Shown: positions 22,683 through 34,099 of the stretch, piece by piece | How the letters are laid out: each line of letters starts with the position of its first letter | Numbering within the stretch: position 1 is the first letter of the stretch | Assembly: GCA_037447655.1 (NCBI GenBank) | Contig: JBBHKE010000696.1 | Coordinates: 62,001-126,000 of the forward strand | Direction: 5' to 3' | DNA from: Zygnema cylindricum | Lineage: Eukaryota; Streptophyta; Zygnematophyceae; Zygnematales; Zygnemataceae | DNA: 64,000 bases | Notes under the pieces: generated by a model | What the model saw: the letters and a program-made list of their open reading frames with translations, nothing else | Databases searched by the model: none | Told to the model about the DNA's origin: nothing | Position numbers and translations under genes: made by a program

Positions 22683-22997
22683 TCGATCAACGGCCCTTCT
22701 TGGCTGATCGTACCATACTTTCCCTAATATGCGGTTTGTGTTCCGTTCGTCCGATTTCGTGAATCCGCTCGTTATTCTCCCAACACGTGTAACTGGTCAT
22801 CGGCGCTACTCCGTAAAACCTGCAACACCATTTTCATGCCGACGCGTGTCCAACTGGCCGTACAGTACACTCTTAATCTTTTATTACTGTAACACTATTT
22901 GAGGTAAGTATTACAGGTTTTCATTTCCCAAAATATTCTAAGTGCTTAATTCCCCCTCACAGCTCTATCTACTGAGTAAAGATTTCCAAATTCAATA
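22683..22997 (-). repeat. 5' LTR of element B, right portion
   Basis: Continues the LTR interrupted at 16206; it matches 11047-11361 and ends TTCAATA (CA changed to TA). The host duplication gtcca follows at 22998-23002. Confidence 0.9.
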
Positions 22998-23002
22998 GTC
23001 CA

Positions 23003-23331
23003 AACACTTAAGAGAAATTCACAAAACGAAAGAGACCCCAATGATGCAAAAGACACTCTCTAGGGGGATTATACTATCGGAATTACTTACCCACTCGGAG
23101 CAATGTTACATTTTCATAGATTTTTCGGTTAATATTTTCTGTATGGATTACTTACAAAAAATAAATGTATGAAATCTTTTCAATTACTCACAGTCAGTGA
23201 GCAATTCCAATTGTATGGCCAACATGATACCATAAAAGCTTGCTGATATGTTTAAACGTTGCAATCATCTGAACTCCAAAACCTAATTTATAATTAAGAC
23301 CACAAATATGGAAATCGAGAGGAGGATTCAC
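23003..23331. other. Intron segment of the GT61-like gene, right of element B
   Basis: Continues the intron from the donor at 23331. A short open frame on the minus strand (23282-23204) follows a possible acceptor, but the phase-matched exon at 9355 fits the protein family better, so I leave it as intron. Confidence 0.45.
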
Positions 23332-23626
23332 CATTGAGAAATGACATATTGCCGTCAAAACTCTTCACCCTCTCTCGACCAAAGAGTTTAATCATTGCTT
23401 CTTCGACCTGGTCCAATTGGAGCAGTTCCCTCGCCCCGTGTCGTTCCTCGAGAATCGCCACCCAGTCACTTGAAACGCTAATTTCATCGTCTCTTACAAT
23501 ATTCGTTGGTTTACGGAAAGTCCAATCAGATTTAAATATAGGAAAACCATCTCATGGCAAAAAGAAATTGTTCCTCAAAAACCGCCATTGAACAGGATTT
23601 GGATCGTGACATGGGGCATAGTGCAG
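23332..23626 (-). CDS. GT61-like middle exon
   Basis: 295 nt after an acceptor preceded by a pyrimidine run (ttcttgtgcag) and before a donor gtgaat. It encodes HYAPCHDPNPVQWRFLR, then WVAILEERHGARELL, and ends DGNMSFLN. One TGA interrupts it at 23552-23554. The exon end is phase 1, which fits the next exon at 9355. Confidence 0.5.
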
Positions 23627-24188
23627 CTGCACAAGAAATGCACAACTCTAAGTACTTCTGTGTAAATTATATAAGGTGTTGTTATGTTCTCCAGTAAGAA
23701 ACATGTTAACCAGGGTAATTCATTTCAGCGCTTTTTGGGTGAAAGGCAGTAAACATTTAGACTATGATGGTTATATACTTTAGGAATCCACCAGGATTTA
23801 TAGAAAAAAGGTCGTCAATGACATTTTGTTTACTCCCCAAACAGATCATTTGATAAGACGAGTACTCTCTAAACTTAGTTGACACAACCCCCCCTCCCTC
23901 TTAGTAGTATGGATCACACCTAATTCAATCCACAATAATTGCGGTGATTAGTCATGTTCACACAGAGAGCTTACTACTATTAGTGTGTTTTTTATGAGCA
24001 ACTGTTTAGATAGGTTTAGTCGATTCTATTATATGTCCATGACGTGACGACTATCCCAATTTTCGGTGGCTTCAACACTAATTCCACGCATTGTTTGTTG
24101 GTTTTTGACGATCTTCGGCAATACATCGATTATGACAAAAGTGCCGATTTGCATATGTGCGACGTGACGTGACGCGACGAATCGGAAT

Positions 24189-24279
24189 GTACGAATTGAA
24201 CCAAACGATTACATGTTTGAGTGAATGCTTTGTGTACGAAATTGAACCAAACGATTACATGTTTGAGTGAATGCTTTAT
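24189..24279. repeat. 45-bp tandem duplication
   Basis: Two copies of a 45-46-bp unit starting gtacgaa and containing ccaaacgattacatg, with few changes. Confidence 0.85.
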
Positions 24280-26042
24280 GTACGGAATTGTGTACAAACG
24301 TGCGGCAATTCCCGGTGGACAGTCAATGTGTAAATACGAAATAATTGGACCACACTTTAGTGACTTATTTAGTGTAGGCTTTTTGTTTGCATAGAAAAGA
24401 CAAAACAGAGCAGACAGAAAAACAACCCTTCATCCATCAATTTCACAGAGCAAGTTAGACATACAGAGAGTAAGACAAAGTAGAATAGATTTGGCTTTAT
24501 TACAAAGTCTTTGTAACATTTTGTCCTAAACGGACCTTAATTGAAAGCTACGGCTATTCCTAGATCCTATCTTGTCTATTCTATCTACTTGCTAAATATC
24601 TCTCCCTACTCTACCTCATTCTTGTCTCTATTATTTCCGTGACTCCCTAAAGCCCCTCTGCGTGTATTGATCTGTGGCCGGTCCATTTCGTCTATGGTTA
24701 CAGGAATCCTTCCCGTTAGCTCGGATGACCGACCCAGCGCAACATTGTTCCTCATGTTTTGTTACAAAAAGACAATGATAATTTATTCAAGAAAAAAACG
24801 AGGAAATGTATTCAGTTCATAGACAGGCTGGACCAAATTATGAGCACGCACCGTGCAAGGAGAGAGAGATCGAGAGCGCGTCAATGACTCAATTTCGGTG
24901 CTCCTAAATTTTACCCCTCGAACCTAAATAGAAGTAATGAAAAAAACTGTATTTTTCTTAACGCAAATTCTTTAAACAGTTCAAAACAAGCCACATCATT
25001 CGAAACTGAAGCATATTTAATAACACAAATATAAACTCCACGCTAATTATTTTTTAGCTCTAATAATGATTCACGGTGTAGGGGATGGAACTCTTGATGT
25101 TTTGATTGTGGTCATTCAAACACAAATGAAGCTCGTTAAGTATGCGTCAAAAATTTAAACAGACATAAGGAAAAAGATGATATCGGGTATAAAGTTGGAT
25201 TTGTCGTTAAATTGCACACTTTCTACAAGATGCCTTTGGTCCTTTTCTTTTACTTCATAGATAGGAAGCATAATTTCCCTTTGTACACATTGAAGTTTAG
25301 GATATCCGGTTTACATTCCCATCGTGACAAATTTTGTCCGAGAAAAAAATCATTGATTTGAAAAAACAAAGTGAAAAGTTAATTCAAGATTGCGCAACTC
25401 ACCAAAACTAGTCTGGACCATGTTAAGGGTCATTTATCGTGGTTGTCACCTTTCAGTTCTGTTACCCGGATTTCTATGGTCGTTACATACGTCTATCACT
25501 TCAAATTCTGCACCGGTCGCTTTTTAATGTTGTGTACTTAATCAACTTGTAACTCAAATGTCTGTTGTTCCTATGCGTTCATTTTCGTGCGCACTATAAT
25601 TGCTTTTTCATTGTTACGCCACTTTAGAGTATCAATGTTGTCCTCTTGTACAAAATGTGTTAGTCACATCGATTCGGTCTCATGTACTTGGACGCTTAGG
25701 TCAGTTACGACACTTCAATCCCACGTATGTGGTTCGCCTTATATTGATAGTCAAAAGCATTAGATTTAAGGTCCAAAGACAAAGTTGAAGCTTACATGAT
25801 ATACTTTTTCGCCCAAAAAAAGCTATGATCTTTGGATTTCGTGATATTTCAATTGTTTTATTTTATCGCCAAACACATTAGGTCCCAAATTTTTCATGGT
25901 ATAAGACTACAAAATATCCACCAAAAAACAATTAAATACACCGATTAAAAAGACAAAAAAAAAACGATACAGAAAGTACAGAAGCACGAAAAGTATGCTA
26001 CAGATATAGATTTATTTTCCCGTTTTTGCTAGACCTAAAGTA

Positions 26043-26420
26043 TCAACTATCGAGAATTATCATGATATAAATAAATGTTTGATTCGTTATTGAGAATCTC
26101 AATGCTAATAAACACGCATGCCTCTTTCCCTTTTTTAAAGTTTTTTCAAAATTCTCCCGCTTCTCTTTCTCCTCTTATTTGTTCAAGACACTAGAAAAAA
26201 ACGAGTTTTGGTTTACAGGGTATTGTGGGTCTCAACTATCAAGAATTATCATGATATAAATAAATGTTTGATTCGTTATTGAGAATCTCAATGCTAACAA
26301 ACACGCATGCCTCTTTCCCTTTTTTAAAGTTTTTTCAAAATTCTCCCGCTTCTCTTTCTCCACTTATTTGTTCAAGACACTAAAAAAAAACGAGTTTTGG
26401 TTTACAGGGTATTGTGGGTC
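26043..26420. repeat. 189-bp tandem duplication
   Basis: Copies at 26043-26231 and 26232-26420 are nearly identical, both starting tcaactatc and ending tattgtgggtc. The low divergence points to a recent event. Confidence 0.9.
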
Positions 26421-26990
26421 TCAAAACGTGTTTGACCACAAAATGGTGGAGGAGAAAAGTTATACATGTACCACAAACTGTCAAATAAAGCTACACTAAC
26501 TGGGGTGTTCATATAAAAACGTTTTGGAACAGATTTCCAAAGGAGAAAAATACTTGAGGAATTTATTTATAAAATCCACACTAATTGAGTTGTATGTCAA
26601 ATAAATTACGCTAATCGCAGGACCTTTACTCACCGAAAGGTAACAGGAAAATATGTAGATTGAAAAAAAAAAAAAAAAAAACAAAACAAAAACAAAACAT
26701 TTTTACTAATCATGCAGCCCGATATCAATTGAAAGGGTCCAGATTAATTTCAGTGGAGTGGGCCGACTGAAGAAATGCACATTAATCATGTGCAATGTTC
26801 ACCAAATTACAACACTCCCCATCGGCTATTAGAGTTGATCATCCTCTTCCAGTGCGTGTTTTTACGAAAAACCATCAATTGGCTTAGTAACACTATTTAG
26901 TTAACTGGTTCGACAATCGCACACACCGATGGAGACCACATCCTAGTGATGATTCGATAAGTCTACACTAATAATATTGAGGTGTTTCAC

Positions 26991-27148
26991 CTCAGAAAAT
27001 CGTATCACGACCAAAATGTTGGGATCTTGTTGTAAAATGTCCATGAATTCCACAACTGCTGGAACGAATTCCACAAAATAATGGTAAAAATTGTTACAGT
27101 ACCGATGGACCAAATTGACAAATTCTTTGAAGACGACAAATTTGGTAT
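26991..27148 (-). CDS. GT61-like exon with the YHYFVEFVP block
   Basis: 158 nt between an acceptor (ccaaccag) at 27149 and a donor (gtgaaa) at 26990. It encodes DTKFVVFKEF, then RYCNNFYHYFVEFVP and DPNILVVIRFSE, the N-terminal part of the GT61 catalytic domain. The frame is open throughout. The next exon in the 3.4 kb to 23626 may be missing from this model. Confidence 0.5.
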
Positions 27149-28543
27149 CTGGTTGGAAGTTGTAAAACTGGTTAAAAATCCCCCAAAAGATTCCCACAAA
27201 AGAAACAAAGAAAGTAAATACACAAACAAGATCGTTTCTTAGGTTTGGAAGAGGGGGACATTTGTCAAAAAGGATTATCACCTTGCTCTTTTGTTGACTT
27301 ATTTAACTTTTTGAATCCAATCAAGTGTTATTAAAACCATTTACCAAAATTAATGTGGACATTTGTTACCGTGTTTGGAAATGAGTACAACAATTGGTCA
27401 ACAATGTTTCTACGTGCAGAAACCTTGATTTATTTTTCTTGTTTTCGTTGTATAGTTTTCTTTTTCCGAGGGGGAAAAGGAGGGTAAAAAAGGTAGAAAA
27501 CCACAAAACATTCTTAACCATAATAAAATAAAACTCACATACAAAAGACCCACATACAAAGAATCAAAAATAATAGAAGAAAAAGGTCACCTCGAGCGGA
27601 AAACGTGCGTCACCGGCACACCCTTCCTCGATCAAAATGAAATATTCCATTCATGGAGTACCTATGCCTACTGAGAAAAACCGAATTCAAAACGTAAACC
27701 TGTCCTCCCATAGCCAATCATTCGTCCGGTTCATTTTTCCAATTTTCCTTGTCCCCCAACGTGTTGGTACTCCAACAAGCGTCATTTTTTTCCAAAAAAC
27801 TTCCCAAACAAGGTCGAAATTCCGGACATATACCCCCATTGCAACTTGAAGTAACAAAATCCGTACGATTTCTACTTCTTTTATTCAAAAAAAAGGCTTT
27901 AGATCCACTCTATTTAAGTTTAATCCCAAAGTTTCAATCCTTATAGCATCCCATTTCTCACTTCTCTCCATCAATTGCCTCTTCTCTGTATTCATTGTAG
28001 TCACTATTTTACTCTCTTCCCCTCCCTCCTCTCCCTCCTTTTTCTTGTCTTGTTTCTCCTCCATGTAACTCTTCCTTCCTTCTCCTCCTTTTCTTCTCCT
28101 CTCTTTCTCTTCTCCTCCTCGTCTAGACTTCTCTTCTCTTTCTTCTCTTCTCTGTATCGAATCATCTTTATCTTCTCTCTCCACAAACTTTTCCTCTCCG
28201 TATGTTCTTTCCCTCTCTACCTCTTTTCTTCACATGTCCTCTTTTTCTTCTCCCCCCTCTCACCCCTCTCCCCCCTCTTTTATTCCCACTTCTTCTCTCT
28301 CCATCCTTCCTCTCCTTATCCTCAACCTTTCCAATTTCCCTCTCCTCCCTTCTTCTTTTCATCATACTTTCTCCTCTCTCGTTGTCCTTTTTTTCCCATT
28401 CCGCCTCTCTCTTTTTTTTGAGGCGTCTCCTCTCTCCCTCTCCTTTACCCACATTGGTTTAATTTTTCTTCACCATATCTCTCTCTTCCCTTTCACTTTC
28501 TCCAGATTCTCTCACTTCACTCCCTCTCTTCTTTACATCTATC
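27149..28543. other. Spacer with a long pyrimidine-rich tract
   Basis: No recognised exon. From about 27960 to 28540 the plus strand is almost all C and T in irregular ctc/tct runs. Long open frames there on both strands are composition artefacts. Upstream exons of the GT61-like gene may lie in 27149-27900 but I could not identify them. Confidence 0.5.
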
Positions 28544-29030
28544 TATTGGAATTCGTACTTCCACTATACTATTGAATCACTCTTTTAAGTTTGTTCTTTC
28601 ATGATATTTAAAGTCCCAGAACACTAAGACTTAAGTGTATCACTTTAATTAGTGTTCCTGTACTTGTTTGTACATAATGTTCTTTGCGTAGAAAGATTCC
28701 CACTAAACATTTAAAATCTTTCTACCTTGTTGTACCTCCATTTCTAGATATACCTAGATTTGTCATAGTTCCACTTATTGGGTGTACTTAGATTAGTTGT
28801 ACCTTGATTAGTTATACCTCCACTTAGTATAGTTCGTCTTACATGCTTGAGTTCATCTATAAAACTCAATCGTCTCACTATGTTAATCATTCAATTTTCT
28901 TTACTATTGAACTTAAGTTCACTAAAGCCTCATTTGTCCTTGCTGACTTTTTCGTCCCTTTATGTACTTTGTACTTTTTCCTGTTCCTTTGCTTTAATTT
29001 CTTTCCTTTGTTATGGCCGCTAATTTATTA
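28544..29030 (+). repeat. 5' LTR of element D
   Basis: 487 bp. A TATA box (TATAAAAC, 28858-28865) is conserved in the 3' copy. The gag ATG at 29013 is 18 nt inside the LTR. Confidence 0.83.
28858..28865 (+). promoter_or_regulatory. TATA box in the element D LTR
   Basis: TATAAAAC, conserved at 33941-33948 in the other LTR, in the right orientation for transcription of the element. Confidence 0.5.
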
Positions 29031-29960
29031 GGCAATGGGCCCACGGCTTCGGCCGTGTCAAACTCAGTGGATAATCTTAAAGGTCAAGGTTTTACAACTG
29101 GAAAATTCTCATCCAGTATTTATTCGGTTTTGAAAAATTATAGGGTCACGTCATAGGAGATGTCATCATTCTAGTCCTGCCAGACGAGGATGACGATGAT
29201 TTTGCGGCCGCCCAGACTGCAATCATTGCGTGGAGAGAAAAGGACTTCATCGCTTTGTCTCGTCTCATTTTGTCGTTAAACGGGACAATCGGGAAACTTG
29301 TACGAAGCGCCACAACCGCAAATGAAGCGTGGCGACTTTTATGGGCCACGTACGAAACCGACACGTGGCCACACTGTTTGGCCCTTCGACGCAAATTCAT
29401 TCTTCTTAAAAAGGATAAGTCCGAAGATATGTTGGCTTTTATACAAAAAGTACAATCATACGTTGGACGTTTAAAGTGCATTAATTATCCTGTAACTCAT
29501 GAAGATCTCATTAGCGTGATTTTGGCAGGATTACCGCCCAATTTTGAATCTTTTGTTGGTACGGTTGACAAAAATCCTGCGAATGTCACCTTACCTGATT
29601 CAACCAATCAACTCATTTATGAAGAAAGCGGACAAAAATTAAAAAAACATGTGATGTCATCTGACGCCACAGCGCTAACTACTCTTCTTTTAAAAAAATC
29701 TTTTTCAGGTGCTGCAGGATCCTTTAGTTTTTGCAGACACTGCAAAGATAAAGATCATCTCATCGACGCATGACCAATTCTCGCTCGTAAACGTGAACGT
29801 GCGTCAAGCGGCGGCGGCGGTCAAAACAAAAAAAACTCTCCAAATCCAAAAGCGCCGCCCAATCCGCTTGTCGCGTACAATTCCGTTGGACACGCGACTA
29901 AAGCATTTATAACCCCTTCGTACGGTCCTTACGGTCCTCCTCTTCCTTGGTACAACATGA
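29013..29960 (+). pseudogene. gag of element D
   Basis: The frame begins in the LTR (MAANLLGNGPTASAV) and crosses the primer site, but stops with TAG at about 29153. The gag body resumes near 29255 with TTANEAWRLLWATYETD and LILAGLPPNFESF, typical UBN2-type gag. The zinc knuckle begins CRHCKDKDH and its fourth ligand falls on a TGA (29771-29773); the same frame continues beyond with a Gly/Asn/Pro-rich tail. Confidence 0.78.
29031..29043 (+). other. Primer binding site of element D
   Basis: GGCAATGGGCCCA follows the LTR. Nine bases (ATGGGCCCA) fit the initiator tRNA-Met anticodon arm, so it is again of the half-tRNA type. It is translated as G-N-G-P. Confidence 0.65.
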
Positions 29961-30493
29961 CGCCTCATTTTCAATTTGCGCCAACTGTACCTCCTCCACT
30001 TCTTCAATCTGACGTAACTAATCTAGTAGCGCCACCTATCAACCACATCAATTCTGTAGCTGCTCAGATACCTCCAATGGATTATGGGTACGCTTTCAAT
30101 GCTTCAGGTAACAATTATGATTGGTTAATAGATTCTGGTGCTTCGCACCACATGTCAGGCTGCAAATCCATCATGACAAATCTTGTAATGGTTTCTACCC
30201 CTTTACAAATTCTACTTGGAAATAATTTCGTTTTAACGTCAAATATGGTTGGACAGGTGGCCATAAACCAGAATAGCTCCGAACGACTCATTTTGGAGAA
30301 CGTTTACTACGTTCCCAAACTCAAGAAAAAATTCTTCTCCGTGGGTGCGACGCTCCAAAATGGTAGTTTTGGAGTCATATCCGAAACCGACGTTCAATCA
30401 TTTTTGTCAAGTCGCATTTTTTTTGGAAAGGGTACTAAATGCGGTAATCTCTATGTTTTAAAATATTTTAAAGATTTACGCATGCAAATGTAG
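29961..30493 (+). pseudogene. protease of element D
   Basis: The aspartic protease motif WLIDSGASHHMSG is intact, followed by ILLGNNFVLTSNMVGQV and the NVYYVPKLKKKFFSVG block typical of copia. The frame ends at 30493 shortly before the pre-integrase zinc domain. Confidence 0.82.
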
Positions 30494-31766
30494 CAACTTC
30501 TTCTTGTTCCTCTTCTTGTTTTCACAAATGGCATTTACGATATGGCCATTTAAGTAGACAAAGTTTAGCATCTCTTAGTAAAGGCCTTGTTTTAGGCTTA
30601 GATTCTTTTGATGCTAAAAATCTAGATTTTTGCCATGGATGTATTATTGGCAAAATGCCTCGATTACCTTTTCCAAAAAGCAATTCTGAATCAAATTTTC
30701 CTCTTGATTTAATTTCTATTGATGTATGTGGACTAATGAGAGTATCAAGTTTGAGTGGTTTTGTGTATTTCATTACCTTTATTGATGATTACTCATGATT
30801 CACTCAGGTATATCTCATGAAAAATAAGTCTGAGCTCGTCGAAAATCATTCTCCTCCCAGATAAAAATGTTAAGAAGTGATAACGGAGGAGAATATATAT
30901 CGCATTTATTTTTGAATTCTTCGGGGAATGTGACATAATTCATGAATTAACTACTACACATACACCTCAACAAAATGGGGATGCCGAAAGACTTAATCGA
31001 ACCCTTGTCGATATGGCTAGATCCATTTGATGCATTTTGCCTCCTTGCCTCAATCTTTTTGGGCCGAAGCGGTACTAACGGCTTGTTACATTTGAAATAG
31101 GTCACCCACATCGGCTCTAAAAAACAGAACTTCTTTTGAGGCATGGCATAAAATAAAACCGAATGTTTCTCACTTCCGCATCTTTGGAAGTGAAGCCTAT
31201 TACAAAAATCTTACAAATACTGATTGAAAATGGGGTGCAAAGGCCATTAAAGGTATATTTGTCGGATACGCTCCTCACTCTAAGGCGTACCGCATATACT
31301 GTAATAAAACACATTGTATTATCATCACACGTGACGTCATTTTTAATGAAGACCCCCTTATTCGTCAAATCGTACCAAATCTTCCTCTTACACCTCTAAC
31401 CATTGATTTCCCTACAGACGTGTCAACCGCTGATTCCCTTTTTCCTCTTGTTTTTTCTTCTAACGATCCAACGGACATACTGACAGAATCAAATAACTAT
31501 GTTCATACAGATTTTGTCACATTGGAGAATTCGGTGCCCGTAGACCCTACCGCGAAATCTGCCCCCATTATACAGACATAATCATTGAGGCCGAAAATTC
31601 TTCACATGGTCCAAAATCTGCGGCGACAAAGTTTGACGAAATCAACGCTGGTGCGCCAACCGGCAATAACGACAAAATACCTCCAAATAATATTTTCCGT
31701 GCGCTTGCCAGCTATGCAGAAATTTCGCCGCAGGACCACGTTTTCAATGCGACAAACAATCTACAA
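30494..31766 (+). pseudogene. integrase and linker of element D
   Basis: Heavily shifted. Recognisable pieces are the FCHGCIIGKMPRLPFPKS region near 30630-30680, IDVCGLMRVSS near 30720, RSDNGGEY near 30878-30900, HTPQQNGDAERLNRTLVD near 30958-31010, and an AYRIYCNKTHCIIITRDVIF-like linker start near 31288-31345. At least six breaks. No intact core. Confidence 0.75.
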
Positions 31767-33595
31767 GTGTCGACATTAATTCGAGCGGACAATGTACAGC
31801 CAGAATCCACCTCTGTCCAAACAAATCTAACGAATTCTTTGACGCGACCCTTCGCGCTAGTTTTGGGAAACCCACTTGCGGAATCCTCCACGACAAATCT
31901 TAAAACCGGTGGTCAGACGCAACAAGTTGTACGGCATAGTACTCGAACTATACGTCCTACTTGGAAGGTGACTCAAAACCTTGCACACGCCAATATTGCT
32001 GATGTTAGAGATCCACCACTTGCATTAAAATCTGCTCTAAAGCGTCCAGATGCAGACAGGTGGTCTTTAGCGGCAAATGAAAAATATCAAGCTTTAATGA
32101 CGAATCAGACTTGGAGGCTTTGTGAGCTGCCACCTAATCGACGTGCCATTGGTTCAAAATAGGTTTTTAAGGTTAAAATTTGCAGATGGTTCCGTTGAAC
32201 GCTACAAAGCGCGTCTCGTGGCAAAGGGTTATTCGGAGACAAAGGGATTGATTACAACGAGACTTTCGCACCCGTCGCGAAATTTGAATCTATTCGTACA
32301 ATTTTGTCTTTGGCGGCGATACACGATTGGGAACTTCAGAAACTTGACGTCAAAACTGCCTTTTTGCACGGAAATCTTGAAGAAGACATTTACATGGAAC
32401 AGGCGCCTGGATACGCTGTTGCACGACAAAAATCTTTAGTTTGTCGCTTGAATAATTCTATTTACGGTCTAAATCAGGCGCCACGTGTATGGCACAAAAC
32501 ACTTGTCTCTGTCTTATTAAAAGATGGTTTTAAAGAAATTAGTGCAGATCCTGGTATTTACATTAAAGGTACAGGTGACAGTTTAGTAATCATTATTATC
32601 TACGTCGATGATTTAATTTTGGCTGGTCCCAGTAAACGGAAATTCACAAAGTCAAAGTCATGCTAGCATCTTATTGGCGTATGACTGATTTGGGTGACCT
32701 TGACTATTGTATAGGTATTAGCATTATAAGGGATAGGTCTAAACGTCTATAACAAATGAGTCAAGAACATTATATTGTCGATCTTTTAGATGCCTTTGGC
32801 ATGTCCAATTGTAATCTTGTCTCTACACCACTTGATCCAAATACTACACTCAGAAAAGAAACCTCCGATGGGAATGCCTAAGGAGACGTAGGTTCTCTTT
32901 ACCGGTCTATCGTTGGAAAGTTAATGTATGCTATGTTGGGGTCGCGTCTGGATTGCATTGATGTGTGCATTTTATCGCATTTTTCTCATTGTGCGACTTC
33001 CACTCATTTAGATGCGGCAAAACCTGTCCTTAAATACCTCCAAGGCATTAAACATCTGCGCCTCACCTTCTCTCTCCCTTCTTCATCATCTCCACCTTCT
33101 TCTTCATTTGCTTCTCTTCCCGATACTTCTCTTGTTGGATTTTGTGATGTGGACTGGGGAAATCAAACTGACGAACGCCGCTCTATTTCTGGCATTTGTT
33201 TTTCCCTTGGTGGTGGTCTTATCTCATGGTCTTCTCACAAACAGCCAACTGTCGCTCTCTCATCTACCGAAGCTGAATACATGGCTGGTACTTCTGCCAC
33301 TAAAACCGCCATTTGGCTTCGTCATCTCCTCACGGATCTTTCTTTTCATCAAAATTCTCCCACTCCTATTTTTTGTGATTCTCAAGGGGCTCTTGCCCTC
33401 ATGAAAAATCCCATCCATCATACTCGAACAAAACTTATTGATATACAATACCACTTTACGCGTGAAAAAATTGTTGATGGTAAGATCTTTTTTTCTCATT
33501 GCTCTACCTCTCATCAACTTCCCGACTTTCTTACCAAACCTCTTCCTCGTCCTTTATTCGACAAACATGTTCTCTCTTCTTGCCTACATGGCTAA
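31767..33595 (+). pseudogene. reverse transcriptase and RNase H of element D
   Basis: Starts with LKSALKRPDADRWSLA and NQTWRLCELPPNRRAIGSK, breaks near 32162, then KLDVKTAFLHGNLEEDIY and the intact catalytic box IIYVDDLILAGPS at about 32599. After further breaks a good RNase H frame (32924-33595) shows VGFCDVDWGNQTDERRS, SSTEAEYMAG, FCDSQGALALMKNP and HQLPDFLTKPLPRP. The RNase H carries an extra Ser/Pro-rich insert near residue 50. Confidence 0.83.
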
Positions 33596-33614
33596 AAATC
33601 TTCGTGCTTCAATC

Positions 33615-33623
33615 GAGGGGGGG
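33615..33623 (+). other. Polypurine tract of element D
   Basis: gaggggggg immediately before the 3' LTR. Confidence 0.7.
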
Positions 33624-34099
33624 TATTGGAATTCGTACTTCTACTGTCCTATTGAAACACTCCTGTTTAGTTCTTCCTTTTTCATGATATTTTAAGTCCT
33701 AGAACACTAAGTCTTAAGTGTATCACTTTAATTAGTGTTCATGTACTTTTTGTACATAATGATCTTTACGTAGAAAGATTCCCACTAAACACTTAGAATC
33801 TTTTCTACCTAGTTGTACCTCCACTACTAGATATACCTAGATTAATCGTAGTTCCACTTATTAGGTGTACCTAGATTAGTTAAACCTAAATTAGTTAAAC
33901 CTTGACTTAGATTAGTTCGCCCTACACGCTTGAGTTCATCTATAAAACTCAAGCGTCTCACTATGTTTAATTAATATTTTTTTACTATTGTACCTAAGTT
34001 CACGACAGCCTCAGTTGTCTTTGCTGTCTTTATGTACTTTGTACTTTTTCCTGTTCCTTTTTTCTAATTTATTCCTTTGTTATAGCCACTAATTTATTA
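33624..34099 (+). repeat. 3' LTR of element D
   Basis: 476 bp, aligning throughout with 28544-29030 with numerous substitutions and small gaps, so the insertion is old. TATA box at 33941-33948. Confidence 0.83.

Larger units (their letters stand above)
10374..22997 (-). mobile_element. Ty1/copia element B, carrying nested element C
   Basis: This minus-strand copia element is flanked by the perfect 5-bp duplication gtcca (10369-10373 and 22998-23002). The 3' LTR is 10374-11361 and the internal part 11362-15530. The 5' LTR is 15531-16206 plus 22683-22997, split by element C. The outer right end reads TTCAATA where the left LTR has TTCAACA. Without C the element is about 6.1 kb. Internal frames for gag, protease, integrase, RT and RNase H are all broken. 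It sits in an intron of the GT61-like gene in the same orientation as that gene. Confidence 0.92.
23627..26990. other. Non-coding stretch between GT61-like exons
   Basis: 3.4 kb with no convincing exon. It holds a 45-bp tandem duplication, a 189-bp tandem duplication, a poly(A) run near 26664 and a TIR-like end (gattcacggtgta, near 25068-25080). An exon linking the first and second GT61-like blocks may be hidden here. Confidence 0.4.
9165..27148 (-). pseudogene. GT61-type glycosyltransferase-like gene, split by nested retrotransposons
   Basis: Three minus-strand coding blocks read in the order expected of a GT61 (DUF563) glycosyltransferase: 27148-26991, 23626-23332 and 9355-9165. The first has the RYxNxYHxFVExxP signature. 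The second has a CHDPNP block, an R..R.L..D.V..A block and DGNMSFL. The third has the SPHDALMTNMLF block, corresponding to the family HGAGLTN-x-xF motif, then ILEIRPA. Exons 2 and 3 join in phase (AAT G / CT AAG) across GT-AG borders, although 14 kb with two retrotransposons lie between them. Family members act in the Golgi on protein- or polysaccharide-linked sugars. N-terminal exons were not found. An in-frame TGA at 23552-23554 argues that the copy is dead, unless it is a sequence error. The family call is by motif memory. Confidence 0.55.
28544..34099 (+). mobile_element. Ty1/copia element D
   Basis: A plus-strand copia element of 5556 bp: LTR 28544-29030, primer site, gag, protease, integrase, RT, RNase H, polypurine tract, LTR 33624-34099. 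The LTRs start TATTGGAATTCG and end TTTATTA, so the usual TG...CA ends are not present. No target duplication was found (ctatc on the left, cacct on the right). It forms a separate family, nearest to element F by protein. Many stops and frameshifts. Confidence 0.88.

Noticed and set aside
23204-23282. Alternative next exon of the GT61-like gene reading GFGVQMIATFKHISKLL
   Set aside because: It would need a 49-bp intron and ends in TGA at once. The exon at 9355 matches the family block and phase much better.
20520-23554. TGA as a sense codon: TGA stands at Cys positions in elements C and D and inside the GT61-like exon
   Set aside because: The intact CorA-like gene (481 codons) uses no internal TGA, and both elements carry many other lesions; ordinary mutation explains it.
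27885-28575. Several open frames of 60-148 codons on both strands
   Set aside because: The stretch is a C/T-rich tract; lack of stops follows from composition and the predicted proteins are low-complexity Ser/Leu/Phe or Glu/Arg/Lys strings.
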